A DNA stretch of 54,843 nucleotides from an uncultured Kiritimatiellota bacterium (GCA_944391055.1 CALXSF010000014.1:1-54843); one strand, 5' to 3'. Positions 24,491-34,243 are shown, counted from the first letter of the stretch. Translations and numbers: made by a program. Notes: generated by a model from the sequence alone, not told the origin.

Positions 24491-24520
24491 TTGCGTTTTG
24501 GGGGCGGTTTATGGTATTTT
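24491..24520 (+). promoter_or_regulatory. Promoter for ppdK
   Basis: TTGCGT (24491-24496), 18-base spacer, TATTTT (24515-24520), about 55 bases before the ppdK start. Confidence 0.5.
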
Positions 24521-24574
24521 GTGTTTCTTCCTGAGCCCCGGGTGGCCCGGGGCGGAAGCCATGGAGAACGCGAG

Positions 24575-27370
24575 ATGAGCAACGAGAAGTATGTCTATTT
24601 CTTCGGTGGCGACGCTTCCGAGGGGAACGGTTCGATGAAGGCGCTGCTGGGCGGCAAGGGCGCGAACCTGGCGGAGATGGCCTCGATGGGGCTGCCGGTG
24701 CCCCCCGGCTTCACGATCACCACGGAGGCCTGCGGCAAGTATTACGAGCTGGGCGAGGAGAAGCTGTTCGCCAAGATCATGCCGGAGGTGGAGGCCGCGC
24801 TGGCCCGGTTGCAGGAGGTGACGGGCAAGTCGTTCGGGAAGGGGCCCAACCCGTTGCTTGTCTCGGTGCGCTCCGGCGCGGCGGTCTCGATGCCGGGCAT
24901 GATGGACACGGTGCTGAACTTGGGCCTGAACCCGGAGACGGTGGCGGCGATGATCGCCAAGACGGGCAACAAGCGCTTCGTGATGGACAGCTACCGCCGC
25001 TTCATCCAGATGTTCGGCAACGTGGTGATGGGGATGGAGCACCATGACTTCGAGCACGAGCTGGAGGCCGTCAAGGCGGCCAAGGGCGTGACGCTGGACA
25101 CCGAGCTCTCCGCGGAGGACCTGGAGGAGGTCATCGCCCGCTACAAGAAGATCGTGGTGGCGCGCTTCGGCAAGGAGTTCCCGACGGACGCGCACGAGCA
25201 GCTGCGCATGGGCATCCGCGCCGTCTTCGGCAGCTGGAACAACCCGCGCGCCATCAAGTATCGCGAGCTGAACGACATCCGCGGGCTGGCCGGCACGGCC
25301 GTCAACGTCCAGACGATGGTCTTCGGCAACAGCGGCAGCAACTCGGCCACGGGCGTGGCCTTCTCGCGCGACCCCTCGACGGGCGACAACAGCTATTTCT
25401 ACGGCGAGTACCTGATCAACGCGCAGGGCGAGGACGTGGTGGCGGGCATCCGCACCCCGCAGGAGATCACCATCCAGGGCAGCCGCGAGTGGGCCAAGCG
25501 CGCGGGCGTCTCCGAGGAGGAGCGCCTGGCCAAGTATCCCTCGCTCGAGGAATCGATGCCCGAGGTCTTCAAGCAGTTCGACGCCATCCGCGAGAAGCTC
25601 GAGCGGCACAACCGCGACATGCAGGACATGGAGTTCACCATCGAGGACGGCACGCTCTACATGCTGCAGACCCGCAACGGCAAGCGCACCGCCGCCGCCG
25701 CCGTGCGCATCGCCACCGACCTGGTGAAGGAAGGGCTCATCGACGAGGAGACCGCCGTGCTGCGCGTGGAGCCCCAGCAGCTCGACCAGCTCCTCCACCC
25801 CGTCTTCAACGCCCTGGCCGAGAAGAAGGCCAAGGTCATCGCCACCGGCCTGCCCGCCAGCCCCGGCGTCGCCACCGGCACCGTCGTCTTCACCGCCGAG
25901 GACGCCGAGACGCAGGGCAAGCTGGGCAAGAAGGTCATCCTCTGCCGCGCCGAGACCAGCCCCGAGGACATCGCCGGCATGGTCAGCGCCCAGGGCATCC
26001 TCACCGCCCGCGGCGGCATGACCAGCCACGCGGCCGTCGTCGCCCGCGGCATGGGCAAGTGCTGCGTGGCCGGCTGCGGCGACGCGCTCATCGACGCCAA
26101 GGCCAAGACCCTCAAGTTCGGCGACGTGACGCTCCGCGAGGGCGACTGGATCAGCCTCAACGGCTCCACCGGCAAGGTCTACGAGGGCCGCATCGAGACC
26201 CGCGACCCCGAGCTCTCCGGCCCCTTCGCCGAGATCATGGCGCTGGCCGACAAGTACCGCACGATGGGCGTGCGCACCAACGCCGACACCCCGCGCGACA
26301 CCCAGGTGGCCGTCCGCTTCGGCGCCGAGGGCGTCGGGCTCTGCCGCACCGAGCACATGTTCTTCTCCGACGACCGCATCGTGGCCTTCCGCCGCATGAT
26401 CCTCGTGGCCGAGAAGGTCAAGAAGCTCAAGGAGGCCCTGGCCGCTGCCGGCACCGACGCCGAGAAGGCCGCCATCCAGGCCCAGCTCGACGCGCCGCTG
26501 GCGCAGTACAACGCCGCCCTGGCGACGCTCCTCCCGCTGCAGCGCGGCGACTTCGAGGGGATGTTCAAGGCGCTCGACGGCCGCGAGTGCACCGTCCGCC
26601 TGCTCGACCCGCCGCTGCACGAGTTCGTCCCCCACGACGAGGCCGGCCAGGCCGAGATGGCCAAGGTGATGGGCATCACCGTCGAAGAGGTCAAGAAGCT
26701 GGTGGACGAGCTCCACGAGTTCAACCCCATGCTCGGCCACCGCGGCTGCCGCCTGGGCATCTCGTACCCCGAGGTCACCGAGATGCAGGTCCGCGCCATC
26801 TGCGAGGCCGCCGCCAACGTCCCCGGCGCCAAGCCCGAGATCATGGTGCCGCTGGTGGGCAACGTCAAGGAGCTGCTCTCCCAGAAGGCCATCATCCAGC
26901 GCGTCATCGCCGAGGTGGAGAAGGAGCGCGGCGTGAAGCTCGAGGTGCTCATCGGCACGATGATCGAGGTGCCCCGCGCCGCCCTCACCAGCGACGAGAT
27001 CGCCAAGGAGGTGGACTTCTTCTCCTTCGGCACGAACGACCTGACGCAGACGACCTGCGCCTTCTCGCGCGACGACGCGGGCAAGTTCCTGCGCGACTAC
27101 GTCAGCAAGGGCTTCTACGACTACGACCCCTTCATCGTCCTCGACCAGCAGGGCGTGGGCAAGCTGATGAAGTTCGCCGTCGACCAGGCCAAGGCGGTCA
27201 ACCCCGCCATCCGCATGGGCATCTGCGGCGAGCACGGCGGCGAGCCGCACTCCGTGGAGTTCGCCAACACCATCGGCCTCACCTACGTCTCCTGCTCGCC
27301 CTACCGCGTGCCGATCGCCCGCCTCGCGGCCGCCCAGGCGGCCATCAAGGCCAAGCGCGCGGCCAAGTAA
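24575..27370 (+). CDS. ppdK: Pyruvate, phosphate dikinase
   Basis: A 931-residue protein interconverting pyruvate, ATP and phosphate with phosphoenolpyruvate, AMP and pyrophosphate. The N-terminal nucleotide-binding domain begins YVYFFGGDASEGNGSMKALL with GGKGANLAEMASMGLPVPPG and SVRSGAAVSMPGMMDTVLNL. The swivelling domain carries the phosphorylated histidine in GGMTSHAAVVARGMGKCC (His485). The C-terminal PEP barrel has RTEHMF, the metal site and FGTNDLTQTT, and the catalytic cysteine in CGEHGGEP. Length is typical. In an anaerobe it usually runs in PPi-dependent glycolysis or gluconeogenesis. It is flanked by terminators on both sides, so it is a single-gene unit. Confidence 0.96.
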   Translation: MSNEKYVYFFGGDASEGNGSMKALLGGKGANLAEMASMGLPVPPGFTITTEACGKYYELGEEKLFAKIMPEVEAALARLQEVTGKSFGKGPNPLLVSVRSGAAVSMPGMMDTVLNLGLNPETVAAMIAKTGNKRFVMDSYRRFIQMFGNVVMGMEHHDFEHELEAVKAAKGVTLDTELSAEDLEEVIARYKKIVVARFGKEFPTDAHEQLRMGIRAVFGSWNNPRAIKYRELNDIRGLAGTAVNVQTMVFGNSGSNSATGVAFSRDPSTGDNSYFYGEYLINAQGEDVVAGIRTPQEITIQGSREWAKRAGVSEEERLAKYPSLEESMPEVFKQFDAIREKLERHNRDMQDMEFTIEDGTLYMLQTRNGKRTAAAAVRIATDLVKEGLIDEETAVLRVEPQQLDQLLHPVFNALAEKKAKVIATGLPASPGVATGTVVFTAEDAETQGKLGKKVILCRAETSPEDIAGMVSAQGILTARGGMTSHAAVVARGMGKCCVAGCGDALIDAKAKTLKFGDVTLREGDWISLNGSTGKVYEGRIETRDPELSGPFAEIMALADKYRTMGVRTNADTPRDTQVAVRFGAEGVGLCRTEHMFFSDDRIVAFRRMILVAEKVKKLKEALAAAGTDAEKAAIQAQLDAPLAQYNAALATLLPLQRGDFEGMFKALDGRECTVRLLDPPLHEFVPHDEAGQAEMAKVMGITVEEVKKLVDELHEFNPMLGHRGCRLGISYPEVTEMQVRAICEAAANVPGAKPEIMVPLVGNVKELLSQKAIIQRVIAEVEKERGVKLEVLIGTMIEVPRAALTSDEIAKEVDFFSFGTNDLTQTTCAFSRDDAGKFLRDYVSKGFYDYDPFIVLDQQGVGKLMKFAVDQAKAVNPAIRMGICGEHGGEPHSVEFANTIGLTYVSCSPYRVPIARLAAAQAAIKAKRAAK

Positions 27371-27394
27371 GGCAGGGCTGACGCCCCGCGAAGA

Positions 27395-27421
27395 CGCCCC
27401 CGGCCCGCAAGGCCGGGGGCG
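27395..27421 (+). terminator. Rho-independent terminator
   Basis: CGCCCCCGGCC-CGCAA-GGCCGGGGGCG perfect 11-bp stem, then CTTTC, 24 bases after ppdK. The T-tract is short. Confidence 0.75.
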
Positions 27422-27430
27422 CTTTCGTGC

Positions 27431-27443
27431 TATAATGGGGGGC
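27431..27443 (+). promoter_or_regulatory. Extended -10, leaderless start for rodA
   Basis: TGCTATAAT, with the consensus -10 at 27431-27436, stands 7 bases before ATG 27444 and only 9 bases after the ppdK terminator stem. No Shine-Dalgarno sequence. Confidence 0.7.
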
Positions 27444-28643
27444 ATGGACGTTTGGCTAAAGTGGCTTTGGGCGAAGGTGCGCCGGGTGAATTGGGCGGTG
27501 CTGCTGGCGACGGTGCTGCTGGCGGCGGCGGGCGTGCTGTTCGTGAAGTCGGCGTGCGCCTCGCGGCCGACGGAGGCGCTGCGGTCGCTTTGGGTGGGGC
27601 AGCTGGGCTTCGCCATCCGGGGGTTCGCGCTGATGTGGGTGTTGGCGCTGTGGGACTACCGGCGGTGGGCGCGCTTCGCGCCGTGGGTCTACCTGGGGGT
27701 GCTGGTGGCGTTGGTGCTGGTGCTGATCCCCGGGGTTGGGCGCGAGATCATGGGGGCGCGGCGGTGGCTGTTCGGGCTGCAGCCGAGCGAGCCGGCCAAG
27801 CTGGCGGTGATCGTCTCGCTGGCGTGGGCGCTGGGGCGCGGGCGCGCGTGGCTGCGGACGTGGCGGGGGCTGGCGCTGTGCGGGGCGTTGGCGGGGGTGC
27901 CGGCGGCGCTGATCCTGTTGGAGCCGGATCTGGGGACGGCGTTGGTGCTGGGGCCGACGGCGCTGGCGATGGTCTTCGCGGCGGGGGTGTCGCCGCGCCT
28001 GCTGGCGGTGGGCGTGCTGGCCGTGGGGCTGGCCGTGGGCTACGAGCTGACGATGGTGGGGCTGGCGACGCGCGAGGGGACGGAGCCGGTGCGGCGGGAG
28101 CAGTTGTTGCGCTGGACGGGGCTGCGCGAGCATCAGGTGAGCCGGGTGGAGACCTTCCTCCACCCGATGCGGGACCGGACGGGGAGCGGCTACAACGCCT
28201 ATCAGAGCGAGATCGCGGTGGGCAGCGGCGGCGTCTGGGGCAAGGGCTACGGCCAGGGCGTCCAGCACCGGCTGGGCTATCTGCCGGCGGTGGTGAGCAT
28301 GAACGACTTCATCTTCCCCGTGGTGGCGGAGGAGACGGGCTTCGCCGGGGCGCTGGCGCTGCTGGCGCTTTACCTGGGGGGCATCCTGGCGCCGGGGCTG
28401 GTGATCGGGATGCGCTGCCGGGACGACGTGGGGAGGCTCCTGTGCGTGGGGGTGGTGACGTTGCTTTTCTGCCACGTTTTTATTAATATAGGAATGACAG
28501 TGCGGATTGTGCCCATCACCGGGCTCCCTCTGCCGTTCATCAGTCAGGGCGGGACCTTTATGCTCGTGATGATGATGGCGATGGGGGTGCTGCAGAGTGT
28601 GGCGATCCATGGCAGGACCGCGGAGGCGGTCTTCCGGCGCTGA
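27444..28643 (+). CDS. rodA: RodA/FtsW-family peptidoglycan polymerase
   Basis: A 399-residue SEDS glycosyltransferase that polymerises lipid II during cell elongation. About ten transmembrane helices are visible. Family motifs are LFGLQPSEPAKLAVI, LEPDLGTALVLGPTALAMVF, YNAYQSEIAVGSGG, GYGQGVQHRLGYLP, DFIFPVVAEETGFAG, and GLPLPFISQGGTFM. An in-frame ATG at 27435 overlaps the -10 box, so I take the ATG at 27444. The genes after it (RNase G/E, lptD) may be co-transcribed, since no terminator lies between them. RodA rather than FtsW is chosen by envelope context. Confidence 0.9.
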   Translation: MDVWLKWLWAKVRRVNWAVLLATVLLAAAGVLFVKSACASRPTEALRSLWVGQLGFAIRGFALMWVLALWDYRRWARFAPWVYLGVLVALVLVLIPGVGREIMGARRWLFGLQPSEPAKLAVIVSLAWALGRGRAWLRTWRGLALCGALAGVPAALILLEPDLGTALVLGPTALAMVFAAGVSPRLLAVGVLAVGLAVGYELTMVGLATREGTEPVRREQLLRWTGLREHQVSRVETFLHPMRDRTGSGYNAYQSEIAVGSGGVWGKGYGQGVQHRLGYLPAVVSMNDFIFPVVAEETGFAGALALLALYLGGILAPGLVIGMRCRDDVGRLLCVGVVTLLFCHVFINIGMTVRIVPITGLPLPFISQGGTFMLVMMMAMGVLQSVAIHGRTAEAVFRR

Positions 28644-28676
28644 CGAGACAAACCTTTTTCGGACAGGACTTTGACG

Positions 28677-30260
28677 ATGTTTGGTTGGTTATTCAAGAGG
28701 AAGACGAAGAAGCGCGAGATCGTGGTGAACGTCGAGAAGCTGGAGACGCGCGTGGCGGTGGTGGAGAACGGGCGCGTGGAGGAGTTCCAGGTGGAGCACC
28801 CCATGGAGGAGCGCCTGGTGGGGTGCATCTTCAAGGGGCGCATCCAGAACCTTGAGCATGACCTGCAGGCGGCCTTCGTGGACATCGGCCTCAAAAAGAA
28901 CGCCTTCCTCCATTATTGGGACATGATCCCCGACGAGGAGAGCGCCTTGGACGAGGAGGACGAGAGCCGCCCCTCCTCTCGCCGCCGCCGCATCTCCAAC
29001 GAGGAGATCGCCAAGCGCTTCCCCCCCGGCAGCGAGATCGTGGTGCAGGTGACCAAGGGGCCCATCGGCACCAAGGGCCCGCGCGTGACGGCCAATCTCT
29101 CCCTCCCCGGCCGTTACCTGGTGATGATGCCCTCGGCCAAGTCCACCCGCGGCGTCAGCCGCAAGATCGCCGACGCCAAGGAGCGCCTGCGCCTGAAGAA
29201 GATCCTCGACCGCCTCCCCCTGCCCCCCGGCGTGGGCATCATCGTGCGCACCGTCGGCAGCGGCGCCAACCAGCGTGCCTTCTGCCGCGACCTGCGCAAC
29301 ATCCTCGACGTCTGGGGGCGGCTGCAGACCAACATCAAGACCCTTAAGGCCCCCGCCTGCGTCTATTCCGAGCCCGACCTCGTCGAGCGCGTGGTGCGCG
29401 ATTGGCTGACCGAGGACATCGACCGCGTGACGATCGACGACGAGGAGGCCTACGACCGCATCCGCGAGGTCGCCGGCCGCATCTCCCGCCGCGCCCGCCG
29501 CGTCATCGAGCTTTACAAGGGCCACCTGCCCATCTTCGACCACTACGGCGTGGAGTCGCAGATGGAGGAGGCCTTCCGCCGCAAGGTCAACCTCAAGAGC
29601 GGCGGCTACCTGGTCATCGACGAGACCGAGGCCCTCATCTCCATCGACGTGAACACCGGGCGCCATCGCGGCAAGGGCTCCCAGGAGGAGGCCATCCTCG
29701 AGGTCAACACCGAGGCCGTCGAGGAGGTCGCCCGCCAGATGCGCCTGCGCAACATCGGCGGCCTCGTCGTCATCGACCTCATCGACATGAAGAGCCGCAA
29801 GCACCAGAACCAGATCTACAAGGCCATGAAGGCCGCCCTCCGGCGCGACCGCGCCCGCACCAACGTCCTCCCCATCTCCGAGCTCGGCCTCATGGAGATG
29901 ACCCGCCAGCGCCAGGAGGAGAGCCTCCTCAGCCAGATGTACATCGACTGCCCCTATTGCAAGGGCCACGGCGTCATCAAGAGCCCCTTGGCCATCTCGG
30001 TGGACATCCAGCGCCAGATCGCCGCCGTCATGCGCCGCCATCAGGGCGACCCTGGCGAGACCGAGCTCCAGGTCCTCGTCTCCCCCTCCGTCATGGAACG
30101 CCTGCGCAACGAGGACGAGCAGATGCTCGTGGAGATGCAGCGCCGCTACTCCGGCAAGCTCACCTTCAAGAGCGAGGTGGCCCGCCACCCCGAATCCTTC
30201 GCCATTTTGGACAAGGCCGGCAAGGTGCTCTACGCCGCCTCCGAGAGCCACGCCATCTGA
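28677..30260 (+). CDS. rng: Ribonuclease G/E-family endoribonuclease
   Basis: A 527-residue single-strand endoribonuclease processing rRNA and mRNA. An S1-like domain follows the N-terminus (VGCIFKGRIQNLEHDLQAAF, FVDIGLKKNAFLHYWDM) with a charged insert (EDESRPSSRRRRIS). The catalytic DNase-I-like part shows LISIDVNTGRHRGKG and GGLVVIDLIDMKSRKHQ, whose aspartates bind Mg. The zinc link IDCPYCKGHG is present. The long RNase E C-terminal scaffold is missing, so the protein is RNase G-like. It is placed 33 bases after rodA, a common pairing with cell-shape genes. Confidence 0.93.
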   Translation: MFGWLFKRKTKKREIVVNVEKLETRVAVVENGRVEEFQVEHPMEERLVGCIFKGRIQNLEHDLQAAFVDIGLKKNAFLHYWDMIPDEESALDEEDESRPSSRRRRISNEEIAKRFPPGSEIVVQVTKGPIGTKGPRVTANLSLPGRYLVMMPSAKSTRGVSRKIADAKERLRLKKILDRLPLPPGVGIIVRTVGSGANQRAFCRDLRNILDVWGRLQTNIKTLKAPACVYSEPDLVERVVRDWLTEDIDRVTIDDEEAYDRIREVAGRISRRARRVIELYKGHLPIFDHYGVESQMEEAFRRKVNLKSGGYLVIDETEALISIDVNTGRHRGKGSQEEAILEVNTEAVEEVARQMRLRNIGGLVVIDLIDMKSRKHQNQIYKAMKAALRRDRARTNVLPISELGLMEMTRQRQEESLLSQMYIDCPYCKGHGVIKSPLAISVDIQRQIAAVMRRHQGDPGETELQVLVSPSVMERLRNEDEQMLVEMQRRYSGKLTFKSEVARHPESFAILDKAGKVLYAASESHAI

Positions 30261-30284
30261 CCCTCCCCCCAAGGAAGAACCGCG

Positions 30285-32693
30285 ATGCCACGCCTATCCC
30301 CCTCCCGCGCCCTCCCCGCAGGCCTGCTTGCGGCGGCCCTCCTCCTTGTGCCGGCGGCCCTCCCCGCCGCGGGGCTCGGCGGCTTCGGCGTGGACACCTC
30401 GGACTTCGGCTTCACCCTGCCCCGCCTCAGCGCCGACGAGGACATCCAGATCGCCGCCGACCGCATGGGGGCCGACCAGGAGACCCAGCGCGCCACCCTT
30501 GACGGCAACGTCCGGATTCGCTTCGCCGACCTCACCCTCACCTCCGACCGCGCCTCCTACAATCGCGCCACCGGTGACCTTTACGCCGAGGGCAACGTCC
30601 GCATCGTCTCCGCCGCCGGCGGCGTCTGGGAAGGCGACAGCATCGCCTTCAACCACCGCACCGGCGAGGGCCTCATGGGCACCGGCCTGCTCCGCCTCGG
30701 ATCCTTCGCCGTCGACGCGCCCGGCGGCGCCTCCCGCGACGACGACGGCATCCTCCACGCCCGCAACGCCACCCTCACCACCTGCACCAACGCCTCCCCG
30801 CACTCCTGGCACTGGTCTGTCACCGGCACCGGCCGCTACAAGGACAGCGAGTTCATCGAGCTGCGCAACGCCACCTTCCGCCTCTTCGGGCTTCCCCTCC
30901 TCTGGGCGCCTTATTACTACCGCGACCTCAACTCCCACTACGGCTGGCGCATTCTCCCCGGCTACTCCAGCGACTGGGGCGCCTACCTCCGCCTCGGCTA
31001 CGTCTATCCCCTCGCCGGCAACCGCGAATCCGACCGCGAGCTCTACGGCAAGACCATCCTCGACCTCCGCTCCGAACGCGGCGTCGGCGCCGGGCAGGAG
31101 CTGACCTGGCGCACCGAGGGCATCCTCGGCGAAGGCACCCGCCAGTGGGGCCGCCTCACCCTCTACTACGCCTACGACACCGACGACCAGAACGCCGAGG
31201 ACCTCAACTGGAACTCCGCCTACGACGAGAACCGCTGGTCCATCGGCTTCCGCGAGCGCCTCGACCTCTCCCCCCGCGACTTCATCTCCATCACCGGCGA
31301 GAAGGTCAGCGACTCCCAGTTCCGCGAGGACTACGACGAGCTCGCCGTCCGCGCCTCCTCCCAGCCCCTGGGCATCGCCAACTACGAGCACCGCGAGAAC
31401 GCCTGGGTCGCCAGCCTCGCCCTCATGGGCCCCCTCGACACCTTCTACGCCGGCGTCCGCCACCTCCCCGAGCTCCGCCTCGACACCCTCCCCCGCCCCG
31501 TCCTCCTCCCCCACCTCTTCTACGAATCCCAGACCTCCCTCGGCTGGCTCCGCCGCCAACCCGCCAAATACGGCTCCACCCACTCCCTCCGCTACTCCTA
31601 CCAGCCCGGCAACTGGGCCTACTACGACACCCTGCGCTTCGACACCCGCCACATCCTCCGCCGCCCCATCCGCCTCGCCGACGGCGTCACCTTCACCCCC
31701 CGCCTCGGCTGGCGCGGCACCTACTACGCCGACGGCCCGGACGACGCCCTCTTCCGCTCCCTCTTCGAGATCGGCGCCACCCTCCAAGCCCGCTTCTGGC
31801 GCGACTACGACACCTTCCGCCACGCCATCACCCCCTACCTCGACCTCACCTACGTTCCCGCCGCCCGCCAGGACGCCCTCGACCAGCCCTACGCCTTCGA
31901 CCGCCTTGACCAGGAATACGAGTGGCGCGACCGCTTCGCCACCGACGGCCTCACCCCCACCCATCGCTACGCCGGGCTCCGCTTCGGCCTCCGCAACGCC
32001 CTCCAGCGCCGCAACCCCGCCACCGACACCCTCTCCGACTTCCTCTCCGCCGACCTCTACGGCGTCTGGGTCTTCCAGACCGAGGACCACTGGGTCCGCT
32101 GGACCCACCGTCAGCAGCCCGGCCGCGACAACATCTCCCGCCCCGCCACCCGCGTCAAGGAAGAGACCGGCCTCCGCCTCCTCGGCCTCAACGCCACCTT
32201 CAAGCCCCGCTCCAACATCGTCCTCTCCGCCGACGTCCAGTACGACCCCGAGAACAGCACCTTCGCCCTCCTCGACCTCAACGCCGGGCTCCGCCTCAAG
32301 GCCGTCACCCTCTACGCTGGCTACCTCCGCCGCAACCACGACCTCTACGACTACTATTGGTCCGACTCCCTCCGCGACTCCATCCTCTACGGCGGCTTCG
32401 TCCACCACCTCTGCGACACCATCGACTGGTCTGCCTACGCCCGCTACAACCTCGAATGGTCCGACCTCGAGGAAGTCGGCGGCTACCTCCAATACAACCT
32501 CGACTGCCTCTCCTTCCGCCTCGCCCTCGGCTACCTCCCCAAATACTACTCCGAGGACGGCTGGAAGCACGGCTCCGACTTCCGCATCTCCCTCGGCGCC
32601 TGGATCCGCGCCTTCCCCAAGGACGACGAAGAGGATTGGATGACCTGGGGCAACCTCACCAACGAGCACGCCCTCCAAGACCCCGAGACCTGA
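30285..32693 (+). CDS. lptD: LPS assembly outer-membrane protein LptD
   Basis: An 802-residue protein with a Sec signal (RALPAGLLAAALLLVPAA). The N-terminal OstA/LptA-like beta-jellyroll (residues about 50-200) includes DGNVRIRFADLTLTSDRASY and LYAEGNVRI. The large C-terminal part consists of alternating aromatic strands (GYSSDWGAYLRLGYVYPL; SLGYLPKYYSEDG-like end), the LptD barrel. LptD inserts lipopolysaccharide into the outer leaflet with LptE, so the organism probably makes LPS. It is 24 bases after the RNase gene. A tRNA gene follows. Confidence 0.88.
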   Translation: MPRLSPSRALPAGLLAAALLLVPAALPAAGLGGFGVDTSDFGFTLPRLSADEDIQIAADRMGADQETQRATLDGNVRIRFADLTLTSDRASYNRATGDLYAEGNVRIVSAAGGVWEGDSIAFNHRTGEGLMGTGLLRLGSFAVDAPGGASRDDDGILHARNATLTTCTNASPHSWHWSVTGTGRYKDSEFIELRNATFRLFGLPLLWAPYYYRDLNSHYGWRILPGYSSDWGAYLRLGYVYPLAGNRESDRELYGKTILDLRSERGVGAGQELTWRTEGILGEGTRQWGRLTLYYAYDTDDQNAEDLNWNSAYDENRWSIGFRERLDLSPRDFISITGEKVSDSQFREDYDELAVRASSQPLGIANYEHRENAWVASLALMGPLDTFYAGVRHLPELRLDTLPRPVLLPHLFYESQTSLGWLRRQPAKYGSTHSLRYSYQPGNWAYYDTLRFDTRHILRRPIRLADGVTFTPRLGWRGTYYADGPDDALFRSLFEIGATLQARFWRDYDTFRHAITPYLDLTYVPAARQDALDQPYAFDRLDQEYEWRDRFATDGLTPTHRYAGLRFGLRNALQRRNPATDTLSDFLSADLYGVWVFQTEDHWVRWTHRQQPGRDNISRPATRVKEETGLRLLGLNATFKPRSNIVLSADVQYDPENSTFALLDLNAGLRLKAVTLYAGYLRRNHDLYDYYWSDSLRDSILYGGFVHHLCDTIDWSAYARYNLEWSDLEEVGGYLQYNLDCLSFRLALGYLPKYYSEDGWKHGSDFRISLGAWIRAFPKDDEEDWMTWGNLTNEHALQDPET

Positions 32694-32702
32694 TCGCCAA
32701 TC

Positions 32703-32779
32703 GCGCCTGTAGCTCAGCTGGATAGAGCAGCGGCCTTCTAAGCCGCGGGTCGGGGGTTCGAACCCCTCCAGGCGCGCCA
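32703..32779 (+). tRNA. tRNA-Arg (anticodon TCT)
   Basis: Full cloverleaf: acceptor GCGCCTG pairs with CAGGCGC, D-arm with AGCTCAGCTGGATAGAGC, anticodon stem GCGGC/GCCGC with loop CTTCTAA (anticodon 32737-32739), T-arm with GGTTCGAACCC, discriminator G and an encoded CCA (32777-32779). It decodes AGA, a rare codon in this GC-rich genome. It lies 9 bases after the lptD stop. Confidence 0.97.
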
Positions 32780-32864
32780 CTTCCCCCCAAACGCGAAAAA
32801 CCACCCCCCGCCCGCCCCTCCCCGCGGGTGCGCTTGTGCTATACTGGGGGCGAAAGGAGCGTTT

Positions 32865-33266
32865 ATGGAAGATTGCTTGTTTTGCAGGATCGTGCGGGGG
32901 GAAATCCCGTCGCAGCGCATCTTCGAGGACGCGCACGCGTTCGCCTTTCTGGACATCAACCCCTTCGGGCTGGGCCACACGCTGGTGGTGCCGAAGTTCC
33001 ACGCCGAGCAGCTCTTTTTCCTGCCGCCCGAGGAGCTGGCGGGGGTCATGCCGGCGGTGCAGCGGGTGGCGACGCTCCTGCGCAACCGCCTGGGCTGCGA
33101 GGGCCTGGCGCTCATGCAGCTGAACGGCGAGGCGGCGGGGCAGACGGTCGGCCACGTCCACTTCCACCTCATCCCGCGCTACGCGGGCCAGCCGGCGGGC
33201 TGGGCGCCCTGCGCGGATCCCGCCGCCAAGGATCTCGAGGCGGTGCGGCGGCGCATCCTGGGGTGA
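32865..33266 (+). CDS. HIT-family nucleotide hydrolase
   Basis: A 133-residue histidine-triad protein. Landmarks are the N-terminal DCLFCRIVRGEIPS zinc/nucleotide segment, FLDINPFGLGHTLVVPK, and the triad GHVHFHLIPR. Such proteins hydrolyse purine nucleotide phosphoramidates or dinucleotides. The promoter has an extended -10 (TGCTATACT, -10 at 32840-32845) and the ribosome site GAAAGGAG, so this transcript does have a leader. Starts the HIT-isomerase unit. Confidence 0.92.
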   Translation: MEDCLFCRIVRGEIPSQRIFEDAHAFAFLDINPFGLGHTLVVPKFHAEQLFFLPPEELAGVMPAVQRVATLLRNRLGCEGLALMQLNGEAAGQTVGHVHFHLIPRYAGQPAGWAPCADPAAKDLEAVRRRILG

Positions 33267-33269
33267 GCG

Positions 33270-34202
33270 GTGGAGGGCCTGGCGCTTTCCACCTCCTACT
33301 TCGCGGGGCGGCGCTGGCCCCCGGCGCGGATGGCGGCCGAGACGCGGGCCCTGGGCCTGGGGCGCGTCGAGCTGGGCTATCGGACGCGCGAGCCGGAGCT
33401 GGATCTCTGGCAGGCCGCCCTCGCCGCCGAGGGGCTGACGGTGGGGAGCGTCCACGCCTTCTGCCCGGCCTCGGTGGCCGATCCCTTCCCCGGCCCGGAG
33501 ACCTTCAGCCTGGCGGAGCCCGACCCGGCGCGCCGCCAGGCCGCCCTCCGCGCCGCCCTCCGGACGCTCGACTGCGCGGCGCGCTTCGGGGCGCGGGCGG
33601 TGGTGATGCACGGCGGGCGGGTGGCGTTGCGGCGCCCGCGCGCCCTCTTCGGATCGGCGCCCTACCAATCGCGCCTCTCCGAGGCGCTGCGGGCGCTGGG
33701 GCGGCCGGACCCTGCGCTGGTGGAGGCGGAGCGGCGGCTGCGCCTGGAGGCCGCGCCGCGGTGGATGGACGCCCTCTCCTTTGCGTTGGAGGCGCTTCTC
33801 CCCCGCTTCGAGGAGGCGGGGGTGGCCTTGGCCTTCGAGAACCTGCCGGGGCTGGAGGCCTTCCCGGACCCCGCGGAGCTGGCCTTCCTGCGCCGCCGCT
33901 TCCCCAGCCCCGCGCTGGGCGCGTGGTACGACGTCGGCCACGGCGAGCGCAAGGCCCGCGTGGGCGATTGGCCGGTGGAGGAGACGCTGGCGCTGACCGG
34001 GGCCTTCACCGTCGGCGCGCACCTGCATGACGTGCGCGGGCTGGAGGAGGATCACCGCGCGCCGGGGGAGGGCGCGGTGGACTTCGCGGCGCTGCTGCCC
34101 CTGCTCGCCAAGCCCGGCCTGATCCGCGTCCTCGAGCCCGCGCCGGACGTCCCCCGCGAGGCGCTCGTCCGCGGCGTCGCCCTCCTGCGCGCCCTGGCGT
34201 GA
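33270..34202 (+). CDS. Sugar phosphate isomerase/epimerase-like TIM barrel
   Basis: A 310-residue protein of the xylose-isomerase-like barrel superfamily, starting at GTG 3 bases after the HIT gene. Landmarks are ALSTSYFAG, the LGRVELGY strand, VGSVHAFCP, VVMHGGRVA, VALAFENLPG (metal Glu), LGAWYDVGHGER (Asp-His), and VGAHLHDVRG (His-x-His). The metal ligand set is consistent with isomerase, epimerase or AP-endonuclease-2 members. The substrate is unknown. It is probably co-transcribed with the HIT gene. Confidence 0.8.
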   Translation: MEGLALSTSYFAGRRWPPARMAAETRALGLGRVELGYRTREPELDLWQAALAAEGLTVGSVHAFCPASVADPFPGPETFSLAEPDPARRQAALRAALRTLDCAARFGARAVVMHGGRVALRRPRALFGSAPYQSRLSEALRALGRPDPALVEAERRLRLEAAPRWMDALSFALEALLPRFEEAGVALAFENLPGLEAFPDPAELAFLRRRFPSPALGAWYDVGHGERKARVGDWPVEETLALTGAFTVGAHLHDVRGLEEDHRAPGEGAVDFAALLPLLAKPGLIRVLEPAPDVPREALVRGVALLRALA

Positions 34203-34231
34203 GCCGCGGCGCGGGGACGGGTGGTTTGTTG

Positions 34232-34243
34232 TATAATGGCGGC
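34232..34243 (+). promoter_or_regulatory. Consensus -10, leaderless start for phosphoesterase
   Basis: TATAAT (34232-34237) is 6 bases before ATG 34244; no Shine-Dalgarno sequence lies between. Confidence 0.65.

Noticed and set aside
24509..27616. 1035-codon open frame antisense to ppdK
   Set aside because: It is a shadow of a clear PPDK gene with all motifs; the antisense product is Leu/Gly/His-rich without domains.
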